Part shown: positions 10,501 through 22,200 of the stretch, one piece after another
Layout: each line of letters starts with the position of its first letter
Numbering within the stretch: the first letter of the stretch is position 1
NCBI GenBank assembly: GCA_003254885.1
Contig: QANT01001133.1
Span: 1 to 64,000, forward strand
Direction of reading: 5' to 3'
DNA length: 64,000 nt
DNA from: Purshia tridentata
Taxonomy: Eukaryota > Streptophyta > Magnoliopsida > Rosales > Rosaceae
Notes under the pieces: generated by a model
What the model was told of the DNA's origin: nothing
What the model saw: the letters and a program-made list of their open reading frames with translations, nothing else
Database searches by the model: none
Program-made: the position numbers and the translations under genes

Positions 10501-13500
10501 GTGCTTTTGGTGATGAGAAGACCATTTCCACATACAATATTTGTTATGAAATTTGAATTATCGGTGCTACATGAAAATGTAGCCTTGCTGTAAGTTAAGG
10601 ACATCAGTTGTGCACCTGGAATATGTCATCCCCAAGATAGGCCTGCAGCATTCGAATAACAGCAGATCCCTTTTTATAGCTGATATCATCGAAGACTTCA
10701 AGAATTGAATGAGCATGGTGTATCTCCACCTGAAATTATGTCAAACAGCATATAAATATATGCTGCATGTAGCAGTTTCTTTTTCTTGATCCTGCTCCAT
10801 ATGCATAACACACATGTTTATCAATAATTTCACTTTGATGAAGTCCAGCGCATTTTCACAAATTCTGTAAGTGCTATTGTTTTTCTCTTTTTATTTTTTT
10901 CGGATTGGATATCTACACTATTTCTGGAAGCAGTTCTCACACTGAACAATAGCATTGATTGCTTTTTACCTCAATTGGATGTGATTGTTCCAGTGCATCC
11001 TTAACTAGGCCACCGGTAGTTTGTTGGAGAAACTGAGACCATATTTTCCACTCAGGAAATAAAATATCAGTGGCCATATAACTTACCTGTAAATATAAGA
11101 TCAAGCAGGCTCACAAAAATCATATAATTATATCCAGTGCAATGTCATCAAGTTGGAAGGTAGAAAGCTGAAAGACTCAAAACTACCCATGTCGCAAAAC
11201 CCTCATTAAGCCATAAGTCAGTCCACCATTCCATTGTTACCAGGTTGCCAAACCACTGATGTGCTACTTCATGTGCTACAACAATTGCCATCTGACAAAA
11301 CAAGAAAGGGTTATAGAACATACTTTCAGTCTAGAAACTATAAAAGAGGAACTACAGAGAACAATACTCCCTTTCAAATGTTGTAACTAATTTAGAGGAG
11401 TATTGTATGGCTGAAAAATAGAAACAAAGATGAAAGCAGAATCAGATATCAAACTTACTCTTTGCTTCCTTGCCGTTGTGGAATGCAAATGATCGTAAAG
11501 CAGATCATTTTCACGGTATGTGATCAAACCATAATTCTCCATGGCACCCCCAGAAAATTCAGGAACCGCAACCATATCAAGTTTGGGAAGTGAGTAAGGT
11601 GTTGAGAAGTATCTAGGTGAAACCATAACCAGGTCAAATAGAATTAACAAAGAAAATAACAGAAAACAGAGTTCTTTCTTCAAGCCAGGAGCAAGAATGT
11701 CATGTATTGTTTTTATTACACTAAAAATTTATTCTTTTAAGGGGTAGCCATGGGTAAGGGCCTCAGGTTCTCCAGAGATTACTTTGAATTATTTGGGAAG
11801 ATACTAGAGGAGGTGGAAACAAGAAACGGTGGGGGGAAGAAATTCAAATGTTTCCTGCATGGGCATCGATATTCACTCTGGGTTCAGTGATATAGTTTAT
11901 GCAAGGTAATTTTTTTCTAAGTGCACCTTCCCCTGAACTAGGGGAAGGCCAAATTCATGGTTTGTCATATTTTTGCACACAACCACACACCCCCCCACCA
12001 CACCCCCCGAATCCTGTTGTTTGTTAGTCTACAATGGGCTGGATCAATATCAGTTTCAATAAACACAACTGAAGTACATAAAATTTAAAATTCCCCAATT
12101 TAAGAATGAAGTATTACTTGGAGAAAAGATCAAGCGTCTTAACAGCAAGATTTAAAGCAAACTTCCCTTTGTCACTCTTCCCAAGAGGGCAATATGCACG
12201 AACCTTTACCCCTGCAAACAAATTCTCAATAATCTATAGAAAAAGAATCAGTTAAATGATTGAACAAACTTTCTCAACCCATATGCATACCATCAGATGT
12301 TGTATCTTCAATATGATCAAATAGGCCAACTACAACAGCCACTAAATAAGTTGACATGCTAGGAGATTCCTCAAAATAAACAGTCTTAACATTTCCATTA
12401 AGGTTTTCATTGATAATTGGCATATTGGACAAAGCTGTGGGCTCTGGTGGTACGTCTACTGATATCTTGAAGGTGGCCTGTAAAAAATGTACCAGTAATG
12501 TCAAAGCAGAAAAGAACAACTCTCAGATTTAAGCAAATATAGAACAACCAAAGAACAATACATTTAAAACTACCGTTGGATCCAATGTGGTGCAAAAGAC
12601 ATTTACTTTTTAGCAAGTGAAATAAGAGGTTGCATCAGAAATATTTTCAACAATTATTGGAAATTCTCAAATATATATACCTTGAGAGCAGGTTCATCCC
12701 AACATGGAAAGCATCGCCTTGCATCCACATGTTCAAATTGAGTAACTGCCATGTTCTTTTTATCTCCTCCATCCAAATAAGTACTGCGAAAATTATTAAA
12801 TGCTTTCATCAAAACCTTGTTTGATGGCAAGGAAACTAGGGGGAAGTAAATAGAACATAATAAAATACCCACTTTCTTTTTTGGTAAATTAAATTTTTCA
12901 GTATTTTCTTCCAAAAATAATACTCCACTCCATAAACTCAGTTTAAGTTTAGCTAACTCAAATGGATTTTTTTCCCTCAACTCCTTAATAGTAATTCTAA
13001 ATTCAATATTTTTCTTTTCTATCTTAGCAATCAAAGAGACAGGTAAGAACTAATGAAGAATCCATGTATCTCGACAGCCTAACAAGCAACTCTTCTAGTC
13101 AATAAGCCGGCTGAAATGACTTCATTACCTTTGGAAAAATATTTTTTCAAAGCAGCAATTGTACTTTACGTAGAAAATAACATAAATCTTCTCACCATTT
13201 ATATAACCCCTTCAAGTGCGCATTAAGGACCGCAGAAAACTCAATCCCCAGAACTCCTTCACCAACCTCAAGTGCTTTGTCGAACTCCAAAACCAGAGAT
13301 TCACCATCTCCATCCAAAACAACATCACATGGGCGGTACTGCTGCAGATTAAGAATGAAAAACTGTTATAGTTAAAACCCAATAAAGCAAAGCCAAGCCA
13401 AATCAAATCATTGATAGAAAATTAGTTACTTGGCCGTGAGAGTTGGTGAACCAAACTTCAAGAACATCAAGTTCCAGAGCGTTCAACACAAGAAACTTGG

Positions 13501-13654
13501 TCTCTTCAATGATGCTAAGGTTAGTCTTCACGGTGCCAGAGAAGGTGCATGCAGAGAGATCAAGTTTGAGATGAAGATCATAGCGTTTTGGGATTGCAAA
13601 GTTTGGTAGCCTTGCTTGGCCTTTGAATTGCTCTATGCTTTGTTTCTGCTCCAT
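7567..13654 (-). CDS. APM1: M1 family aminopeptidase (aminopeptidase M1 / puromycin-sensitive type)
   Basis: A zinc metallopeptidase that removes N-terminal residues from peptides. In Arabidopsis the ortholog APM1 acts at membranes and in the cytosol and affects auxin transport and cell division. Nineteen coding exons, 2,670 nt (889 aa; family about 880), all phases consistent: 13430-13654, 13196-13341, 12681-12783, 12291-12477, 12118-12211, 11459-11612, 11187-11291, 10970-11086, 10616-10729, 10092-10274, 9706-10027, 9165-9286, 8991-9088, 8660-8837, 8466-8580, 8281-8348, 8116-8193, 7863-7940, 7567-7749. Visible motifs are GAMEN (residues 274-278), the zinc site HEVAH (310-314) with third ligand E333 in LNEGF, and catalytic Tyr395 in ISYKKG. 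The conserved [11 protein letters not shown] precedes them. The ERAP1-like C-terminal helical domain is complete. The start is the first ATG; a GTG 33 bases upstream is not a plausible start. No signal peptide is seen. The gene looks intact. Confidence 0.95.
9491..9540. other. GC-rich homopolymer patch with an undetermined base (assembly scar)
   Basis: Inside the APM1 intron between exons 11 and 12, about 20 bases of very GC-rich DNA (ggggccccaggccggcgccc) lead into a G-run interrupted by N at 9529. The surrounding intron is AT-rich and the flanking exons splice in frame, so this is most likely an assembly or sequencing artefact rather than biology. Confidence 0.7.
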
Positions 13655-15592
13655 TTTTGTGGTGTAGCTTAGTGTAGTGAAGCTCACAGGTAGATCAAGT
13701 AAGCGAGAAAATCTTTAACATTTGTTTCTTTTAAGTTTTAAGGAGTACCTGCTGGCAGATGCTTTCAGTTTTGTCTTTTCTCGATTCATCGAACTATAGT
13801 CAGCCTTGTCTTGCCTTATTCGGCAGTTTGATTTTGGCCTTTTTGGTGTGTGTTAGTCAACGACTCAACATAAATAAATAAATAAATGTCACTATTAATA
13901 ATTGAACATATATCATATATGTGTCACTGACTCACTACTAATAACTGAACATGGTGGGGGCCACCATTTTTGACACTATGTGCAAAAAGGGTAATCAAGT
14001 TGGACTGGAAATTTCACTAATATGAACCAATTCGGACCTGGTCCGGTCCAATTCTACCATTCGGACTATTTTTTGGTCCAGAGCCCAATTTAGTTTTTGG
14101 GCCTTAGATTAATTTTTAATGGTTTTTATTACAATTTTAACTAAATTGAACTAAACATACAAATTATCAACATTTAACCTGCAACCACGCAACTTATTAA
14201 CCAAACTATCAATCTGTTAACATATAAATTATCACCGGCAACCAATCATCCATCCAAGTTAACCAATAATATTGTTAACCCACCAAATAAACTAATAAAA
14301 TAACTTAAAAAGCACAAACCAACCAAGAAATTAAAATTACAAATTTAACTTAAAAAGTAAAACCCAATCAAGAAAATAACAAAGTTAACTACTTAACTAG
14401 TTAAATTAGACCATGTTACAAATACAAACCAACCAAATAAAATAACACAAACACAAAGTTCACGTGCCCAATAAAATAACACAAACACAAAGTTCACTTG
14501 CTCAATATTATAACATAAACTCTAAAACTAAAAGACTAAAACTCATTAATCATCATTTGCCAGCAGCCCTGCAGTCACCATAAATGAATAATTGAAAAGG
14601 TTAATTAAAACAACTTAAACAGATAAATGATCAATGCACATCTCATACAACATAGACTGAACCAAAACCATATATGAGATATCATTACCATCTAGCTAGC
14701 ATCAAACGGCCAACTAAATGCACTACCACCAAATCAGTAATGCTAGGGGACCAAAATCCTCACCATCTGCACCAAATCACAGCACAAAAAACTTGCATAT
14801 GAATTGAATAATTAATTAATTAATCATACAAAATTTGAAAACCTTGATTGAATTTGCACAAAATAACCATAATTTTAACCCTAATTCAAGAATTCCAAAA
14901 CTATGTACCTGAAGTTAAAATTTGAAACCCCAAAACTTAAATCTCTAATTTCAATTTTCAAAGATGAGAAAGGAGATAACAAATATGAGAGTGATAGAGA
15001 CGAGATCGAGAGACATAGATCGAGAGAGTGAGACTGTGAGAGGTGAAAACTGATGCGACTGGGGACTGAGTTATTGAGACGAGATTGAGAGATTGAGAGA
15101 GCATGGGTGGGTGGTTGGGTATTTCTTTTTGATTAGGGTGAGAAGTGATCGAGAGTGAAGTGAGGATGAGGATGATGATTGATAGTGACTTACTGACTTT
15201 GAGTGACTCACGCGAGAATCATGTGAGACAGTGAGTTTGGGGTTTCATTTTAAGGTTTTAGATTAGGGTTTCAGTTTGGGATTTGGCCAAAAGTTCGATT
15301 TTAGTCCTTGGATTTTTGTTTGTTGGCATTTGGTCTTTCAATGGTCATTTACAAATTGGGAGTGATGAAACTATCTTCTCTAAGTTTTATACGTAAGCAA
15401 GTTAGAAGTATATATATTAAGTTTAAAATAACATGTATAAATGTTTAAGGACTAAAATTGCTAACGAAAGAAAACTCAAATAATAAAATTGAAATTTTAA
15501 AATTACAAAGATCTGTTTTTAGAGTAAAAGTCAAAGACAAAAATTGGAATATTAAAATCAAAAGAACTTTGGAGTAAAATAAATAAAAGACA
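13655..15592. other. Divergent intergenic region between APM1 and MDN1
   Basis: The first few hundred bases serve as promoter and leader of APM1. A diverged direct repeat of about 22 bp (caCTAtTAATAAtTGAACAT type) lies at 13888-13909 and 13931-13952. From about 14030 to 15350 the DNA looks repeat-derived. It opens with a rearranged ggtccggtcc-type motif, continues through a long A/C-rich stretch of aaccaa/aaataacac motifs, and ends in a purine-rich gagatcgagag stretch (about 14965-15240). No terminal repeats, target duplication or coding frame could be defined. Nothing gene-like is supported. Confidence 0.5.
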
Positions 15593-15907
15593 TGGGCCAA
15601 AAACATGTTTAAGCCAAAAAATAAATTAAAAGACGTATAGCAGATTAAAAAAAAAAGAAAAAAAATTAAACGACGTATGGCAAGTCGTAACAAGGCGCGC
15701 GCGAGACGGTGGCGCGGTGGACTTTCTAAAGCCAAAAATATTTGGCTTCTATATAAAAAACCGTTAACGCCTTAAACCCTAAAACAAGAGCTAAAACCTC
15801 AGAAGCTGATAAACCAGAGAACACAAAACCCTAGCTTGCCTCAGGTTCTCAACCTTTTCGGCAAAACCTTATTCCAAAACAGAGAAAATCTTTAGCTTAA
15901 ACCCTGA
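15593..15907 (+). promoter_or_regulatory. MDN1 core promoter: site II, TATA box and telo-boxes
   Basis: A TGGGCC site II element lies at 15593-15598. A TATA box (ctatataaaa) lies at 15749-15758. AAACCCTAA (telo-box) lies at 15774-15782 and AAACCCTA at 15826-15833, with a weaker aaaccctga at about 15899. In plants, telo-box plus site II is the known signature of genes for ribosomal proteins and ribosome assembly, which fits the MDN1 product. The leader is about 450 nt long. It probably contains an intron, because tttatatttcag ends just before the start codon at about 16233. Confidence 0.65.
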
Positions 15908-16239
15908 TTATATACTTGTTTTCTGGGAAATTGGCTAAGAGTTTTGCACTTAAAAGTTTTTCAAATTTTTGGGGAATCTAAACTCATTTGTACTGAAAAC
16001 AGAACGGGTTTTATTGAACTAAAATTATTCACTGTTTTTAAACGAATTTTGACTTATATTTCTGAATGATAATATATAAATTTGTTCTGGGTTATATATA
16101 GAAGGTTGGAACAGTCCGGTGAAGTTCAATCGCTTTTCTGTGTTGTGAATTTTGGTTTCTGAAATTATATATATATATATAATATAGCTCTAATATATAT
16201 ACTAGTATAGTTTTTGCAATCTTTATATTTCAGTTTTCA

Positions 16240-19200
16240 ATGGCCATGGATGGGAGTTTCAGTCTGGAAACTTCACTGGAAAGGTTTCTTGCCCGTTGCC
16301 CAAAGCTCCAATCGTTTCCCAAGTTTGATTGGCTTTCTAAAAAGGTATTGGATTTGTCCAGCTTTGTTTGGTTGTTGAGAAAATGGAAGAAGAAAAGATG
16401 GTCTTGAAGACTAGCAAATTGAATGATTTGGGTTTATGCAGGGAGGCACGGTGACTCAAGATGAAGTGGTGAAAACGCTAGTTGGGGTGTTTGTGCATCC
16501 GAATTATACGATTCCCTTAATGGGATGTTTCCGCCCAATAGCTCAAGAGATTGTGGACAAAGCTGTAGAGTTGCTTCGGCTTGTGCCCAATTTGAGGTTT
16601 AATTCTGACAAGAAAGTTGCAAAAGTTTGGAGGGACAGAGATTTAAATGAAGTCGACAATGTAATCGAGTTCTATAATGGAGCTGGGAGGGGTCTAGATC
16701 TTCATGAGATTGCTTGTTTGGCATTTTGTCGTGCCGTTGATTTGGCTCCGGTTTTGTTGGGGTAAGTTCATTTGTTATTTTATAAGGTAATGTATAAGTA
16801 TCCATTTATGTAATATGTGCATACATATGTCTTATATGTATTTGCAGTTTTGTATATGCATATGTTTTGTGTAGTTGTATTTGAGAGCTTAATGAGCCAA
16901 TGTCTATGGGGTGCACACTTATGTCAAACATGTACTACTATATTCCCCTTTTTAAAATTTTCTTTTAGTAGACTAATTCAGATAGCATAACCATCAAATG
17001 AATCCTTGGTTCTAGTGACGTTTAATCATTGCAATAGTTACAAGCTTTATAAATGAAATATGCACTAGTATTAGTGCAGACTGTTATGGAATGGAGCATG
17101 TTCTTCATTTATCTTAATTTTCCAGTAGTTATGACCATTTATTTTCCTGTGTTGAAGGAAAAACAATTTAATGTTACGTTATAAAAAATATGTTTTATAG
17201 AGTACTTCCATATCTGTGTGCATCCCAGCTCTGGCATGCAACTTTAAAAATGATAACATATTTAGTTCTTGCCCTGTTGGGCAAATAAATTAGAGCTTCT
17301 ACTCTAAGATTGTTGACCTTGGGGGATGTGGCAGAAATAGTCTAATTTTCCACATCGCAGCTCCCTTTACAAAAGCTACTGGATAAAGCTCTGATTATAT
17401 GTTCATCAGGCAATATTCCTCCATCAGCTGTCTAAGGAGATGCTGATTCTAGACTTCTAGTAATCATGTTACAAACTTGACCCCATAGTCCAAAACACTT
17501 CCCCTTCCTCAGTCCGAACAGAAGAAATAAGTTCAAAAAGAAAATATCAAAAGTCTTTAATGATCAAGGCGAAATTTGTTGTTCATTATAACTGCTTGTG
17601 TGTTCTGCTGAAAACTCATATTGGCTCTAGCTCTACTCATTTGCCTTATGACATAAAGCAAAGAGTTTAAGCTGCATGAGTTCTTAGCATTTTTTTAATC
17701 ATTTTTCTACCATAAAGATTCATTTAGAGGAGCTTTTCCTTTTGATAGTTAGATGCTGTTAGATGTGCAATGTGATTGATAATTGGAAATTTAATTTTAA
17801 AAGTTGTATCATCTTTTGTATTTGACTTATCTTCTCCCTTTGTGCAGGTCTGTAGTAAGTTATTTTAAATATGCTCCACCTCCATTTGAACGCATTTTGA
17901 TGAGACCAAAACTTTCTGATCTCTGTGTTGAGGTTTGTAATCTTTCGAAGTATTTGTGTAATTATGGAAAATCTCTCTCTCTCTCTCTCCCCAACAAATT
18001 CCCCCCCCCCCCNATTCCCCCCCCCCCCCCCCCACCCGAAATAATCAGCTTTCAGATGTACATATAAAACAGCTACTTCTATGATAATTTTGTTGGTTGT
18101 CTGCAATTTTTTTCTTGTTAAGGGAGTCAAATGAGTAGATCAAAAGAGCTTTTACATTTTCTCAGAAAAAAAAAATTGTTGATCACAAGGGCTTTTATTT
18201 TTGCCCACTAGATTTGGATTTACTATGATAGATTTTTGTGTATTTTGGCCAATTTTGTTTTGCTGACTACGGACCATTCCTTTTCCAGAATCACACTTGA
18301 TCTATTTGCCCTGAAGGCTAACAGAGACTAATAATTGCACATTACCTTTTGGCTTCTGCTATTTTTTGGCCTCTATTTCATTTTTAGTTTTCTTTGTTCT
18401 GTTTGTATTTTAAAATTGCTTTAGGCTTGTATGAAAGCAGAAAATAGCAGAAATATTTTCTCATTGGTAATATAAAAGAACAGGGAAATAGCAGTGGTGC
18501 TATCACTTCTTATGTGGAAACAAAATAAAGTTCTATTCTTGGTGACCCCTTGCATTTGTGAGCTGATTGTTCCACATTTTTCGATATGTTTCCCTTGTTG
18601 ATAATTTGTTTTCAATATCATGTTATCTCTTGTGTAGGTTGGAACTAGTGTGTTGCATGTCGTACGGGTGTCCTACCGCCTCCTCTTAATGGAATCTGAT
18701 ATTTTCTCCAAACTTTGGGACTGGTCTTGTTTCTTGGACCTTGTTAAGCAGTCTGCAGATCTTGACCTGCACAATAGTTCTTCAGATAATGTGGAGGTTA
18801 TTGCGGACATAAGATGGTGTGGGCTACGTATAATTTCACTCATTCTTAAGTTCAGTGATAAAGCAAATGAAAACTTCGGTATTAGAGATGAAGAGGCATT
18901 TTCATGTTTATTGCGGTTGGTCTTGTTTACTCCTTTTATAGTTATTTCCTATAGTAATTTAAATGTTGTGGTAGTTATGGCAATATTTATCTTGATTTTG
19001 TTATTTCAGATGGGAGGAATTCTGTCAGGATGTATCATTAGAGAAGGCTGGCTGGTATGTTGAATCGTCCAAACCAAAGGAATTGGAGTCTCCGAATGGA
19101 AGCTCTGTTTACTGTCAGAAAAGCTGTTTGCAGTCTTTTGACCTTAATCCCATGCCTATTTCTTCATCACAATTTAGTGAGATTGAGCCAGAAACTAAGC

Positions 19201-22200
19201 GTCAAAGGTGTGCTACATGGCTTTTATCTTTTGTTTTTGATAGGAACAATGTATATTAACATAATGCAAGAGTTATGGACTATAATGTCTCTCTCATTTA
19301 AAAAATCAATGTACTAATACACAACTACCTATATTTTTTTAATATACTGCTCATCAGCATTCACAACTGTTCTTTTGGTTTCTTACATTGCTGGTAAACT
19401 GTTGTTAGTATTTTTAGGGATGAGAAATCAGCTGGCAATCCATTTGTCTTGACAGCAGCTTTGAAGAAAAGTTTTGAGATGATGCTATTAGCTGTTAATC
19501 AAAAGTGGCCCGTTCTTTTGTATGGTCCCACTGGTAGCGGGAAATCTGCTCTCATTAGCAAGTTGTCCAGGGACAGCAGCAATCAAGGTATATATTTTTC
19601 TCTCCACTCTAGTTGAACATCTCTCCTCTCTATAACTGTTCTTTAACTTGTGCTGCTTTATGCTTGCAACAAATTGTTTCCATTCTAATTCTGCTCACAC
19701 CAACTTTTCTTCCTTTCATCTTCGACACCTTTCCTTGGTCATTTAGTTGTCATCTCAGGGTGGGGTATAGTGTGCGGAATGGTAGAATCTGCAAATAGTG
19801 CTATTTACTACCTACATCTGAAGCATATGCAAGTTGGTATTTTATTTCAAAATAAGGCGACATAACTTTAGATTTCTGTAGGATGTAGTTTCATTTTCCT
19901 AAAAATTATATGGTGACTATGCATACCTAACATGTCTCCTGTGATGTGTTACATGAGCAACAATTTTAATGCTTATATACAACACAATTTCTTTAGAATT
20001 CTCATCTTAGGTGTGATGCGCTAGAACACAATGTGGGTGTTTCCTAGTGCTATGGTTGGCTTAAGACAATAAGAATTGTAAGAAATAGATAGTTTTAGAG
20101 ATCAAAAGGTTCTAGGATTGCTGTATTTTTAGAGATAGCAGAGAGATGAAGAATAATGTCAAAAGGAGAGAGAGGACAAGGTAGGGGAGACACCAAGGCA
20201 CCAAGCCTTCAACAATACTCAATTCTCATTCATCCAAATCTGATTCTCTTTTGCTAAAGAATTATATTTATAGGCTGGCTTCAAATACATCTCTAAAAGA
20301 CTCCTAAAATACCAAAAGATTTATTAAATACTAAAAGACTCATTAAATAAGAAGAGCCTCTAAGAGAACTTAAAAGACATTGTATTTTCCAAAGACCCAA
20401 GTAAACACTCTTAATAAAACTTGACATTAAATCTTAGACTGACTCTTGATTCATTTATCTATGTATTTTTTTTTTATTGATCAACTGTTAAACTACCACA
20501 AACACTTCTCTTCGGGCCAATTAGCTTAATCTTGGACTTCTAAAGAGGTTACTTCTTTTCTAATCAAGCAGTATCTTCTCTATCTATTTCACAGTTCTAT
20601 CAATTCACATGGATGATCAGATTGATGGTAGAACATTGATTGGAAGTTATGTATGTACTGAAAGACCTGGTGAATTTAGATGGCAACCAGGGTCTCTTAC
20701 CCAGGTTCGAAATTCTTTTGTCAAATAAAATGTACATGTATTAGGAGTGTGCTCTTTAACCTCTACTTCTGCTTCTTGCAGGCAGTTTGTAAAGGGTATT
20801 GGGTTGTCTTCGAGGATATTGACAAAGCACCCTCTGATGTGCATTCCATTATATTACCTTTACTGGAGGGTGTAAGCTCGTTTGCAACCGGGCATGGACA
20901 GGTAACCGGTTATTAGTTATGTCGGCACTTATTTGTTTTTGTTCAATTGTCATTCAGCGCACAAGGTGTTATAGCTTACTTATTTCAGGAACTTAATCTC
21001 AATTATTCTAATAGAAAAGTAAATGGATTCTATGTGTGTGTGTTTAGATGTGAGAGAATTAGAAAGTCAACTTTTCAAATGTGAGAGAATTAAATGGAAA
21101 AGAAAGGGATGAGTTTGCAATGTGATTAGTTGGTTGGATTAGGACAATATGTTATGTTTTCATTGTTCGCTGATGAAAGTGCTTTCTTTGTCTGTCTTTG
21201 GTTTGCTTGCATTTCTGTTGTAGTCTTTAAATGTTCTTGAAGCATTTTGTATGTGCTATTCCTGATTTTCTATTCCAATTTGTACTATATTTGGTGTTTT
21301 CTTGTAATTTTATTTTGGTCTTTGTTGCGAGTATTATGTTTTCATTGCTCCACTGGTGAAAGTGCTTTCTTTGTCTATCTTCGGTGTACTTGCATTTCTG
21401 TTGTAGTTCTTAAATGTTCTTGAATTTTGCAACATTTGCAGGAGATAAGGGTAGCAGAAAGTTTTCGACTTTTTTCCACAATTTCAACTTCTAAGTTTGA
21501 TGCATCTTGCATTGCAGAAGGTGTGTGATCCCATAGAGTCACTCCTTGTTTCCTTTTGTCCTTACTCCTCAGGCTTAATAATTGTACGTAGCAGATATTT
21601 TTCTTGGGATTTTATTGGTGGCTTAATTGCCATTGGTGAATCTCTTTGAAAACAGAGTATATCCTATTTTAGAAGAGATTTCTGGCTCCTTATAGGGTTA
21701 ACTGAAAATTCTGTAAATCTTCAATTTTATCCTTGTAGGAGTAAAGAATCCGTATTAGATTTTTCTTTGAATGAATTATCTAAAGTTCATTGGTATATTA
21801 GAACAAATGTGTTATTGTATAAATGAATTTCTGGTACAGGTGGGAGTTCACTTTCTGTTTTTTGGAGGAGAGTGATGGTTGCGCCTTCTTCTATTGAGGA
21901 CTTGCAAAACATAGTGAAAGCGTGGTATCCAAGTTTAGAGCCTCTTTCTGTGAAACTCACAGGTGTGTCATTTAGCATGTTTAAAATTGGTTCATATTAG
22001 ATGATTCATATTGACTGCTAACTAGTGACTGCTTCCAGAAACATTTGAAAGGGTTAACTCTGCCTCATTGCATCAAATCAGTGGATTTCGACCAAATAAT
22101 TCTGCTTCTGTTAGTTACCCAAGTAGATTCTCTTTAAGGTAAGTAAAGTTAGTTTCTGGTATTCAGATTGGTTTTAATTTCAATATTTGCCTCAACTGCA

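Noticed and set aside
13655-13687. N-terminal extension of APM1 starting at GTG
   Set aside because: GTG is not a normal plant start, and the ATG at 13654 fits the known N-terminus of the family.
15445-15735. Minus-strand open frame upstream of MDN1
   Set aside because: It overlaps the MDN1 promoter, has low-complexity hydrophobic sequence and matches no family I know.
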